64,000 nt of DNA from Amphiduros pacificus. Taxonomy: Eukaryota > Annelida > Polychaeta > Phyllodocida > Hesionidae. Shown here piece by piece: positions 38,001 through 49,134 of the stretch. The number at the start of each line of letters is the position of its first letter. Positions within the stretch are counted from its first letter, which is position 1. Position numbers and translations under genes: made by a program. Under the pieces are notes generated by a model, which saw only the letters and a program-made list of their open reading frames with translations, was not told where the DNA came from and made no database searches. The stretch lies in contig OX439001.1 of the NCBI GenBank assembly GCA_949316495.1, forward strand, positions 20,675,001 through 20,739,000. Direction: 5' to 3'.

Positions 38001-41000
38001 AGTGGCTTGTGTTATGTATGAGGCCAAACTTTTGACATTTGAAGACGACTTGGCACGTCTTTGACTGTAACTAAAAATAGTATATAGGTTGATAAATGTG
38101 GGGATAGGCAGGCAGACACCAGAAATATGCCACACAAAATTACTGCAATTAATCGGTCAGAACATGGCAGGAAAATTGTTAGATCTACACCAATGGAAGG
38201 TGAATTATAGGTTTATTTTGAGGGAAATTGGTGTACTCAATGAGAGTGGATAATTCTGGCAGACTCTTGTAACTCAAGCTTTACAACATCTGAACTATTT
38301 TTATCTTTCTTTAGATTAACAGCCATCACTTCATCAAGGTATTTCGCATTTACTTGCTATTTTCAAAAAGTCTATAGGTATGTTATTGCAAATTCTTTTT
38401 TTCTCAAAAGTTACTTTCCATCTAAATGTGACAAGAGTGTAAGAGACATATCCTTCCACCAGAACCGAATAGCAAGATCTATCACCCAGGACACTGCCTT
38501 TTGTAACATACTTGTCTTTAGATTTTACAATTTTAGAACAAGAGGTGTCCAGTATTTATAGAAACCAGTAGAGGAAGAAGGTGTAGATATTGCAGACTTT
38601 GAGCGGTCATGTATAGGCCTTGGCCTTAATTGACCTGTCAGATAGCTTCTGAGAAGTTCAAAAACGTGGCCCTAAATCTCACCCAAAGACGTTGATTACC
38701 ACCAAATAAATGGGTGTGTGTAGGATTAGAGGCTCTTGTGTATTCACATGGGTGTGGCGAGCAACGATAAACCCGGGGAGCCATCTTATAACAGTGTTAT
38801 GTGTGATGATATAGACTGTGCTGGGTCATCCAGACTACAAATGGTCCACACTCACTTTGTGTGTGCATTGATTGAAAGCGACTCTCCTTGTTCTGCAGAT
38901 GATAACAGACTGCACATATTCAACAAGCAGTTAATTATTCTATGCAACATAGATTCATGTAATGAATCTTTTATCCAAACTCTTGTTGATTTTGATGGCA
39001 CCTTCATTATTGGTCTTTTTAAGCAAGAACACATAAATTTCTTGTCTCTTCTGCAGCAGCAGTTGAAGTAACTAAGGTGTCACTTTCTGTCCTTCTGTCC
39101 CTACTTCTAACGGTCTTTCAGCAAAAACTTGAAGTCATAATTTAAGTCACACTGAATTCTCCTAAGTTCTTAAAATAAACCCAATCAAAACTAATCATAG
39201 TTCAGAGACCACAATTGATTATGATTTTTTCCAGAGAGTGGAATTTGATGAATCCTGTGTTAGCTAGGCATATCGTAGCTTTTGCAAGTCTTAATTTTCA
39301 AAAATTTAATAGCTAATGCAGAGTTGTCAAGGAGGCTGCTATTTTGAATAACGTGACAAATATCAGTCAATGAGAATCAAGATAACAAATTCAATATGTA
39401 TGATGCTTTTTGGTTGACCAAAATCATTATCTGCTCAAGTCTGCTCTGGTAAGGATTTAAATGATCATCAATGAAATAATTTGAATGCATTTTCAAGAAA
39501 TGTTCAAAGCAAGCTATCAGGTTATTGTCCAATGTTTTTGTCTTTAATATGCTTCTGGCACAACACTGTGTTGTAGACGGAAATTTGATATCTAGGCAGG
39601 GACAATGATAATTACTAAGATCAGCTATTGTTATGAACTATCATTTTGCTGATGATTTGTCATATTAGATAACCATTTTATGGAATGTGATATTTCAGAT
39701 ATAGTATTTTGTCACTAATGAGTCAATTCCACCTCCCCACTAACTTACTGCTGCAGGCTTATGTTTTTTTGTCTGTATTTGCTGAATATTTACTATGGAC
39801 ATATGTATGGAAGCAAACATTTTCTCAACTGAATTAACAAAACTAAATAAAATTTCCAGACACAAAACAGATAAACACTTGACATGTGAGACACTGAGGA
39901 AGTGATGGTATTGTTATTTTGATCAGCACTGATAAAACCATATCATCACACATCCTGTTATCAGCAGTAATGTTTATCAACAAACAGGATACCAAAACAA
40001 AATGATAACATTATATGTATCACCAGGTCATCTTATGACTACATCTGGGCAGACTTGATAAATGTTGTGTGTTGTTGTGTCACCAACTTTGCATTTCGAC
40101 ATGCAACCTTTTTGATTGAAATCAGTTATCTTGTGCATGTGTGTGAATATATAAATACAGATTGATAATAGCACTTCTCCATTATGAATAACCCAAGTTC
40201 CTATATGATGGGGGTTGTGACATTGGTTGCATGTGACCCCAAGGACTTTGGGTTTGAGGATTGGCTGTATCTAAGTTATGTGTGCTTTTAGAGATGATTA
40301 TCTCTCCATTGCTCGCCACTCCTGGCAAAAAAACAACTTAACAAGGGATCTTTTCTTGCCTAATTTGATACAATTTTCAAAGAAATTGGCCACATGGCTT
40401 GCATTTAAATCAGATAGAAGAAATATGTCCATGTAAGGTTGGTCGCAGTTTGTGAGTGCAAAACAAAGTGTCAGTAAATACTGCCAAGTTGGCACAAGAC
40501 CGAAATGAAACAATACAAAGATCTTGTACGACACAACTACAACACTCAAACAAAAATATTGCACAAGATGGAGAAACTTGTCAAGTTGACTTTACATTGT
40601 TGTTTAAAATCAATCTGAGACATGATGATTACCGTATTTACTCGAATATAGGATGAGGAATTCAGACCCAGACCTTTTGTCAATGTTTGGGGGGGTTGTC
40701 TTATACACGAGGGCAACCTGTGGACAGTGATTTTTGGTCGATCGAGTGCTCTAAACGATAATAATTAAAAGCAATATAATTAATATCTTTGTCTTATAAT
40801 ACACACAGAAATATTCTACCACGTCTCAGCAGGGGTCCACCTTCGTTTAATAAGTGTAAATTATGAACAAGTTGGAAAAAATGTGAGTTTAGCAATACTT
40901 AAATATGAAACTACGTATTTACGTAGTGTCAGGGATCCATCATTGCGCAATATATTAATATTTCAATGTGAGTTAATACACTGTGGTGGCGCTCCAATCG

Positions 41001-44000
41001 TTTTTGAGCAAAAAATAAGAACTTCTCCCTATCACTTCTGCTTTACAAGGTGGTTATCTTGTGTTTGCATAAGCATATTTACACTTAACTTTTAAAATGG
41101 CCGCCAAACTTGAATGGCAGCAGTGCCGATGTCTCGAGAAAAAACGACTTGTCTCATAATTAGAAATTGGCCTTTTCAAGCAATACAGAGGGTCATCATA
41201 TTTTCGAGTAAATATGGTAGACCAAATATTAATGGAGAGCTTCTTCTATAATTTGAACTCTAGAATCAGTGATGATGCTGAGAACTGGCGTCTAATTATT
41301 GTCCATAAATCAAGCGATAAACCGATGAGACATTGCACTCTGTGATGATAGAAGTTTACCTTGTGTTTTAAACTCTTGTAATGGGAAGGAAAGATAAATA
41401 CTATTTGGCAATTTAATTATCGACAAATATTGGAGCAGCTGAGACAGGCATATAAACATTACTTGTTGTGAGCTAATTTCAAGGTATTGTGGTGTAAAGT
41501 CATCATGGGCTCTTTCTATTTTCCTGATTGGATAAGATCAGAGGTACCAAGAGAACAGAAAACTTCTCTGGTTGCGTGAAACATAAAGATTGTCCTCTGT
41601 ATGCAGCCTCAGAAAAAAAAAAAACAGAAATGGCTCCAGAGATCTACTTCTCTACCAGGACTAGATCTATTTGAGAATGGTCTGATATATGATCTGTAAC
41701 ACTGCTGATAGAGTTTCAATGATTTGGTCATGTTTTCCCATGAGGGGAATGATCGTTTGTGATATTGCGTTGAAGTATTAATTCCAACTCTCTTGGGAGA
41801 AGTTCACCTTTTCTTGAACCTAGGCTGTCAAGAACATTCCACACACATTGCGTTATGTCTGCTTAACATGATTCTCTCAGGGGAAATCGTCAATATCAAA
41901 TGTCTGATATAAGACAAAATTAAAACCAATAAAAACATCTTGGGACATAATATTTGAACAATACAATGTCATTTACACCAAATATATCAGACATATTTAA
42001 TTTAACTCTTGAATCTTGATTTAGTGATCAAAATTTATAGTGATATGTCAAAGCTCAAAAAACAAAATATTCATATTCTCTAGAATATATAGTTAGGTGG
42101 CCATAAGGAATTGTCATATAATATGGTGCTTTATAAAGCATCCTGCAAATCTACTGGGGGCATTTCCTGGCTTCTCAGCAACACATCATTGTGGAATCCT
42201 GCCCTGAAAAAACACCAGTCACAAAATACCTCTCAACCAGAAACTGATTAGGAGAAAAAAGCATTACCGTTATGAAAGGCGTGGATAGTTTCTCGGAGGG
42301 GGAAAAAATGGGTTAGTCTGTAATTGTATTGTTGGCCTGGGTTACAGAAGGAATGGAGAGCCTAGATGTGGTAGACCCAGTGATGAAGGAGACAGGAAGT
42401 GGAGGCAATGTAAGGCTACCTAACTGTTAGGCATCTGCTGAGGAGGGAAGAAAGGCATGATGAGTGCTAATAGAATGAGGTCAACAGCATTGGCTATACA
42501 GAAAAAGAAGGAACATTATTTTAAAATTGTCAATAATTCAAAACATTTTAGTTGGAGTTTCACAATGTTATATATTGCATTAAAGCGCATGATATTTTAA
42601 AAATCTCAGTATAAAGTAGAAGCTACAGGTAACTGCCTTTAGATATCTTGGAAAATAGATAAAATAAGCAGTTTGATATACACCCAGTACCCTGGACACG
42701 AGATAGCTCACAGCCATAACAGTATATCTTTTTGGCAGATCGTGATACACAAGTACAGTCAAACAGAGGTGTTTTAGATAAGTTAGCCACAAGCATTGAC
42801 AGTCTCTTGCTGTATGGGCAAGGATGATAGATGGGTGGTTCCTCAAGCTAAAAGAGCATTGCCAGGGGGTAGGCATGTGCACACAAATGAAAGATGTTAG
42901 AAATGACATTGCCATTTCCAATGGTTTAAGACATGGTTTTTTATTGGTCTGCACAAGACCTGGCTTTATCAGGCATATTGACTTGACAGCAGTGTAACTT
43001 GAATATGTTTTGCATTTGTAAGGAATCAAATTGGGAAGCTATCAAGAACTATCTTTCTGCTTTGCAGTGACACAGAAACAACACATCTGTCTCTATGCGT
43101 AAAAGACATGTTTATAAATCTTTAGTGATGAAAACTTTTCCAATGTTAATCTGTACATACAATCTTTACACACAATCATAAGGTTTGCTATGAACAAAAT
43201 AACCAATCTGAGATCCTAGGGATATCTCATTATATTGCCCAGAAATCCAACTCCTCTAGATTTTTGTAATTCATTACCTTTAGATTTGAGAGAACAACAG
43301 ATGGATTACATGGGGATTAACCTGAGGGATTAACTTACTCAGATCAGCTTGCACATGCTGTTTTTCAGCACAACAGATAAGATAAGTGTATACACAGATA
43401 TATGGTTCAGAATGAGAGGGACAAAACAATTTGAATTCTGATAAGCACAACCCTCTAAAGTCTGATACAAATATACACAAAATATTCTTGTTCACTTCCA
43501 CTGAGCACATATAACAAACACATTGAAACTATTTGCCACAATATACAATACTAAAAGTCTACTTAACCATATATATTGTTATTATTATATATATTATCAT
43601 CTCAGGGAAACTGAGAATAAAAACTTTAGTTAATGTGAAATTCCCCAGAAATAAGTTAAATAGGGGCAGTTAAAGAAAAAGATGATTTTGGTGCATCCCA
43701 GCTGGAAAGTACAACATCCTGTATCTTCGAGGAAACAGGAAAGTTTCACTTGCAGAGCAGGACATATTCCTGCATGGTGAGAATTAATCAACCCATTTAA
43801 AATATTATCATGAAACAAAATATCCATCACAGGATCTATATTAAAGCATGACCTAGATATTTGTATATAAAATATCTTGAGGGCTATGATAATTTATGTG
43901 TATTCAACTATCAAGTTACATGATAACAGTTTTAAACATCGCATATACATGTACAATTATAGAAACATTCAATTTGCTTTTTTGTCTATTTTATGCACTT

Positions 44001-45737
44001 ATCTATATGATGCTACGTAATTGGTCCTACATTAAGTTAGTTTCTAACAATGCTAAATTTAAGCTTGTCTGACAAGATAGGAGGGTACTTGCCTGTGATA
44101 AATTGCATCAATATTTGGAAACAGAAGATTCTAATTTTCTGAATAAATGAATATATGAAGAGTACCAAATGGTTGAGATGTGACAGAGATTGAGAAGTGG
44201 CACCCAGTGACCCTAGACATATAATGGATGTATGTTGGTAGCCCTTTTAGGATTTTACATGCTGCTTTTTATGTTCCTTTGTGCTTGATAGGTTTTGAAT
44301 GTCTTAATCAGACTTGTTGGGATGGATTAAGGAGTAGATATGTCTGGCTGCAGCTGTGTACTTCAAGCATTTCACTACCTAGATACTTAAAGGCAAGGGT
44401 CGAGCTCACAATGCAAAGGAGAATCTATTTTAATATGCTTACACATCCACACCAATTATTATAAAAAAAAACATGTTCCATACTTTTTTTGTGAGATAAA
44501 CAATAACTGTTTTTTTGCACTCTTTCAAACTTGAAAAAAAAAACGATGTTAAAAATCTTAAATATAGGACATTGGAAAACAATAATTAATGACCACTGTT
44601 TGTAGGCTGTAATGTTTCAGGTGAGTGAAAACTCCAGACTATTGATTATAAATGGTTTTGGTGGAGGCCAGTCAACAGGTTCAATATATTTGCACTTAAC
44701 ATTCTCCTAAACACATTAAAATTAATGGCACCAGATAAGGCAAGCTGATGGCGGCAACAAAAGCTAATGCTGTGTGTGCTTTGTGTAGAAGCCATATAAC
44801 AAATATTGACACCTATCCTTGTGATAATACTGGCATCTGTCTCGTGAAATAAATGAAAGAATGTTCAAATTCACTTACAGCAAGCCAAGTTGAAATGTAT
44901 GTTTTGTGTGTTCATAATTTGTTACTTTATGTGGCACATTTTTAAAGGGTTTTGTTGCAGAGTGCCAATTTTTACTGATTCTGATCATAGACAGTAAACG
45001 TGATGTTATGATTTTCAAAGTACTCATTAACATCTGGCATGATCTTGTATATTGTGGATGTTATGGACAGGCACTAGGATATAGGATGTCAAATTGTAAT
45101 TATACAACTTGGCCACATTCAGTATCATACAGTAAAGTTACATTCAGTATCGTACAGTCAAGTTACATTCAGTATCGTACAGTAAAGTTACATTCAGTAT
45201 CATACAGTAAAGTTACATTCAGTATCATACAGTAAAGTTACACTCAGTCATGCAATTGGGTCACATTCAGTATCGTACAGTAAAGTTACATTCAGTATCA
45301 TACAGTAAAGTTACATTCAGTATCATACAGTAAAGTTACATTCAGTGTTATGCAATCTGGTCGCATTCAGCATCATAAATACATTAAGTGCTATGCAATT
45401 GGGTCACATTCAGTATCATACAATAAAGTTACATTCAGTATCATACTGGAAAGTTACATTCAGTATCATACAGGAAAGTTACATTCAGTATCATAAATTT
45501 ACACTCAATGTTGTGCTATCCAAAATGTATCCAGTTTCCGACCATTTGCTATGCATTAAAAACATTTGCCTTTCTTGTACTCTGCTTGTTTTTATATGTT
45601 ATTTTACATGCTGTTCTATTTCTTGCAGTGTTAACGTGGGTTGTGGTCCAGCAGAGGAGAGGGTGCTCTTGACAGGGCTACATGCCGTCGCAGATATCTA
45701 CTGTGAATGCTGTAAAACCACACTCGGCTGGAAATAT
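31956..45737 (+). CDS. Yippee-like protein (YPEL1-4 type), partial at 3' end
   Basis: A small zinc-binding protein of the Yippee family; vertebrate members localise around centrosome, spindle and nucleolus, and their biochemistry is unclear. Coding exons 31956-32060, 36853-36896 and 45629-45737 join in phase to 86 residues, starting [19 protein letters not shown]. The Yippee motif C-x2-C-x52-C-x2-C is exact: CVHC (pair 1), then 52 residues, then CECC (pair 2). Other landmarks are [47 protein letters not shown] and KTTLGWKY. About 30 C-terminal residues (family EHAFESSQKYKEG...) are missing; no matching exon was found up to 64000, so the last intron exceeds 18 kb. An extra Lys follows PN compared with human YPEL1. 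The start is the first ATG in the conserved frame. Which vertebrate paralogue it matches cannot be decided, as one invertebrate gene usually corresponds to YPEL1-4. Confidence 0.93.
32061..36852 (+). other. YPEL intron 2; no other gene recognised
   Basis: Mostly unique-looking sequence, with a degenerate G/T-rich repeat at 35120-35290. ORFs near 34288-34977 lie in a less AT-rich stretch but do not resemble known proteins. Confidence 0.6.
35120..35290 (+). repeat. Degenerate about 20-bp G/T-rich minisatellite
   Basis: Variants of GGGGTGGGTTAGACTTT recur roughly every 20 bases with substitutions and length changes. An ORF on the other strand across it reflects the repeat, not a gene. Confidence 0.7.
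36853..36896 (+). CDS. YPEL 44-nt coding exon
   Basis: Encodes [14 protein letters not shown] plus two bases of a Val codon. A long T tract and TTTGCAG precede it, and the donor is AGT|GTAAGT. Small but unambiguous from protein conservation. Confidence 0.93.
39240..39545 (-). repeat. Copy of the family A right-hand module
   Basis: Matches, in reverse, the end of the copy at 5420-5640: 'AATAGCTA..GAGTTGTCAAGG', 'GAGAATCAAGATAACAA', 'CAAAATCATTATCTGCTCAA' and 'GGATTTAAATGATCAT'. It occurs without the internal tandem units, so the module is either an independent element or a solo end. Confidence 0.65.
40630..41219. mobile_element. TIR element, family B, 590-bp copy
   Basis: The left end TACCGTATTTACTCGAATAT is mirrored at 41197-41219 with a few mismatches. 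Internal blocks match the larger element at 46661-48640: 'CGATCGAGTGCTCTAAACGATAATAATTAAAAGC' (in part) and 'AATGGCCGCCAAACTTGAAT'. The target duplication is probably TA, included in the terminal bases. No transposase ORF is present. This is the simpler of two family B copies in the window. Confidence 0.75.
45114..45500 (+). repeat. 25-bp minisatellite upstream of a YPEL exon
   Basis: The unit CATTCAGTATCATACAGTAA plus AGTTA repeats with exact 25-base spacing at 45116, 45141, 45166, 45191 and 45216, then continues with interruptions (CACTCAG.., CATGCAATTGGGTCA) to about 45500. Two ORFs across it are by-products, since 25 is not a multiple of three. Confidence 0.92.
45629..45737 (+). CDS. YPEL coding exon with second zinc pair
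   Basis: Completes [20 protein letters not shown] then [16 protein letters not shown]. The acceptor is TTTCTTGCAG and the donor TAT|GTACGT. It begins about 130 bases after a 25-bp minisatellite. Confidence 0.95.
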
Positions 45738-46660
45738 GTACGTATGATAAACCTGATTCTTTTCTGTTTCTTTTCCTCATGCCTTTCTCAATAACATCAC
45801 TTTTTTATTTGTTACACAATTTAGCCTTTCTGAAATTATCAGTATACTAATGATATCATTTTGGTGGTTGTTGGGGTGTCATCATGACTATTGTTATTTA
45901 TTTAAAATTCTGAACTGGGATATTGAATTTTTAAGAATTGGAAACTTAAATATCTATGATAGGTTAACTATTTGAGACATTGAGAAAGATGACAAAGCTT
46001 GACTTATCTGTGACCTCATTTATCCTGTGCACATGATGTTTTCAAAGCTACATTAAAATAGCTTATCTACATATGTGTATTTGAATGGATTAGCCTACAA
46101 TAAATGTTTGGATCACCTGGATTGGTAAGTACTCTGCCAATACAGCTGATAGGAGGAATTAAATGTAGAGTTGACCTTTCCAAAATGTTTTGATATTATA
46201 AGCAAGAATATGTGAATAAAACATGAAGCTTTTGAATATATACAATTTCTTACATGAACTGAGGTCCCTACATGAGGGATTCCCCTTTGTCCATGTAGAT
46301 CTCAGACTGGGAGGGTTGTTATATCAAGGACCTGTGACATGACAATTCATTGAGGCAGCACTATATCTGCTACAATGTATGCTACAACTATGTAAAACCC
46401 CAAATAAACAAAACCTACCAAATAGGCAAATCTCAGAACATGTTTACAGCAGATTAAAGCTTATTTTACCAAGAGAGATAGGATTTGAGTCAGTGCTGCA
46501 TCAGGCCTGTATCAATTACATTTATTTGATAAATATTGACATTTGGCAGTTATGGAAAATGCAGTTGGGTATATGTTTATTTCAGACAATTAAATCTGTG
46601 ATATGTAAAATTCAAGAAATTGTTAATTTTCCCAAAGTAAATCAGTGGTTGCAATATAAT

Positions 46661-48640
46661 TACCGTATTTACTCGTGTATAAGTCGAGGTTTTTTTCCAA
46701 AAACTCTTAGTTAATGTTTAGGGGGTCGTCTTATACACGAGAGCAGTCTTATACTCGAGTATTTACGGTAAAACGTAAATACGGTAAAACGTAAATACGA
46801 TGTTCATATTTTCGAAATAACGAATATCAGACGTAGCAGATTGATTTTAATTGCGTTTTAAATGATAAATAAAGGTATTTACCCAATATTATTGGTCTAT
46901 TATTTCAAAACGCTTTGTTTTGACTTTGTTCTCACTGATTCTAATTATCAGCGTTCACAGTTTTGCGTTTCGTCATTGTTTCCACTGCTTTGAGTCGTGT
47001 CTTCCCTGTTGACAGGAATGCTTTCACACGTGGATCGATTTTAATTGCGTCTTAAATGATATATAAAGGTATTTACCCAATATTATCTCGATGATTTACA
47101 GCCGATCGAGTGCTATAAACGATAATAATTAAAAGCGATATAATGAATATCTTTGGCTTTATAATACACAAAGAAATATTCTACCACGTGTTAGTTTTGA
47201 CGCTAAGATCAAGGACGTCACGTACATCGTATTACGTTCTACATCGTGGAGAAATTCTTGGTGGAGAAAAATAATTTGTGATAATATTGGGTAAATACCT
47301 TTATATATCATTTAAAACATTATTTCGAAATGCTTTGTTTTGACTTTGTTTTCACTGATTCCAATTATCAGCGTTCACAGTTTTGCATTTCGTCTTTGTT
47401 TCCACTGCTTTGAGTCGTGTCTTCCCTGTTGACAGAAATGCTTTCACACGTGGATCGATTTTAATTGCGTTTTAAATGATAAATAAAGGTATATACATAA
47501 TATTATCACAAATTACGTTTTGCAGGTCGAGAACAGAACATTATTGCGCAATATATTAACAATCGTTTTCACTCTAAAAACAAGAGCCTCTTCCCGTCAC
47601 TTCCGCCTTTCAAAATTGCGACCACGTGTTGCGTTGAGTCGTGTCTTCCTTGTTGACAGAAATGCTTTCACACGCGGATCGATTTTAATTGCATTTCAAA
47701 TGATAAATAATGAAAACGCTTTGTTTTGAGGCTAAAATCAATGATGTGGAGAAATTCTCGACGTAATTGTGATAATATTAAGTACATACCTTTATTTATC
47801 ATTTAAAACGCAATTAAAATCGATCAGCTACGGATATGAAAGTTCAATTTGACATGTTGGCCACTCCACTTTTGTCTCGTGGGCACCCAGACGCTAAGAT
47901 AAAGGACGTCACGTACATCGTATTACGTTTTGGGATAATATTGGGTAAATACCTTTATTTATCATTTAAAACGTAATTAAAATCGATCAATATACGTTAT
48001 GTTTTCTTTTGATGCTTTTCAAAATTACGACCACGTGTTGCGTAATGCATGTTATAAATGGATGGATTTGCGTTTTAAATGATAAATAAAAGTATTTACC
48101 CAATATTATTTCGAAACACTTTGTTTTGACTTTGTTCTCACTGATTCCAATTATCAGCGTTCACAGTTTTGCATTTCGTCTTTGTTTCCACTGCTTTGAG
48201 TCGTGTCTTTCTTGTTGACAGAAATGCTTTCACACGTGGATCGATTTTAATTGCGTTTTAAATGGATTGATGGTTTTGTTCTGTTCTCGAACAATTTGTG
48301 ATAATATTGGGTAAATACCTTTATTTATCATTTAAAACGCAATTAAAATCGATCAGCTACATTTGATATTCGTTATTTCGAAAATATGAACATCGTATTT
48401 ACGTTTTACCGTAATTACTCGTGTATAAGACGGCTAATATCTTATATAGTAAGCATATTTACGTTTCACTTTTCAAATGGCCGCCAAGCTTCAGCTGAGT
48501 CTTGAATGGTAGCAGAGCCGATATTTTGAGAAAAACCAACTCGTCTTATATTCGGAAATTGGTTTTTTTCAAGTAAAATAACCTCAATTTTGGGGGGTCG
48601 ACTTATACACGAGTCGACTTATACACGAGTAAATACGGTA
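46661..48640. mobile_element. TIR element, family B, rearranged 2-kb copy
   Basis: The terminal inverted repeat TACCGTATTTACTCGTGTAT extends to 27 identical bases (46661-46687 and 48614-48640). The outside triplet is AAT on both sides, so the target duplication is TA or AAT. The interior is an array of shuffled modules: about ten copies, in both orientations, of the 'TTTTAAATGATAAATAAAGG' block; three copies of a roughly 125-bp block starting 'GCTTTGTTTTGACTTTG' (near 46910, 47330 and 48115); and two copies of 'GGACGTCACGTACATCGTAT'. It also contains a short inverted-repeat unit at 46661-46770. No transposase is encoded. Confidence 0.8.
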
Positions 48641-49084
48641 AATGTATTTTGTTTTTTTTATTATTTCTTCTACTGCTTTCTTTGAGCTCCACTAGAATCT
48701 TGAATGTTTAATAGATCAATTTTGTTGGTGTGATGTGTTTCTGCAAGAAATAAACAAGCTTTTATGAGAGCTGTTTGAGATATACTCTGCCTGTAACCCA
48801 TTCCCCCAATATCACTCTCTATATCCTTGGCCAAGAGCGATGGTATTGGCTAGAAATAATTGCATTACAGACATATTGATGAAATATTCATCAAAATATT
48901 GCCATTAATTGTATACTATAATACGCAAAACAGATATGGAAACTATCATTGTCAGAATTATTTCACCCATTGAGTTTTGATATTCACATTTGGTTTACTA
49001 ACAAACTCCCAGATACATTGGAGAGAAATTCAAGATTTCAGGGAAGAGTTATCAATATGGTTGGTAGATTAGTATGAATAGTTA

Positions 49085-49134
49085 AAAAAATATAGCAAAA
49101 AAATAACACAAAAAATATAGCAAAAAAATAACAC
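49085..49134. repeat. Short tandem duplication, A-rich
   Basis: ATATAGCAAAAAAATAACAC occurs twice in a row with an A spacer. Confidence 0.85.

Larger units (their letters stand above)
36897..45628 (+). other. YPEL intron 3; repeats only
   Basis: Contains a family A right-module copy near 39240, a TIR element at 40630-41219 and a minisatellite at 45114-45500. ORFs such as 38736-39071 (+) and 42580-43029 (-) have no recognisable domain. Confidence 0.6.

Noticed and set aside
38736-39071. 111-codon + strand ORF
   Set aside because: Resembles no known protein. It is in YPEL intron 3, next to a repeat copy.
42580-43029. 149-codon minus-strand ORF
   Set aside because: No domain or family resemblance; consistent with chance in a long intron.
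45345-45794. 149-codon ORF on the + strand
   Set aside because: It runs from the minisatellite through the acceptor into the real YPEL exon ([11 protein letters not shown]) and on into the intron. Only 45629-45737 is coding.
46434-46460. Candidate last YPEL exon at CAGAACATG
   Set aside because: Does not continue into the expected EHAFESSQKYKEG sequence.
47520-47729. 69-codon ORF in the family B element
   Set aside because: Made of the element's repeated modules; not a transposase.
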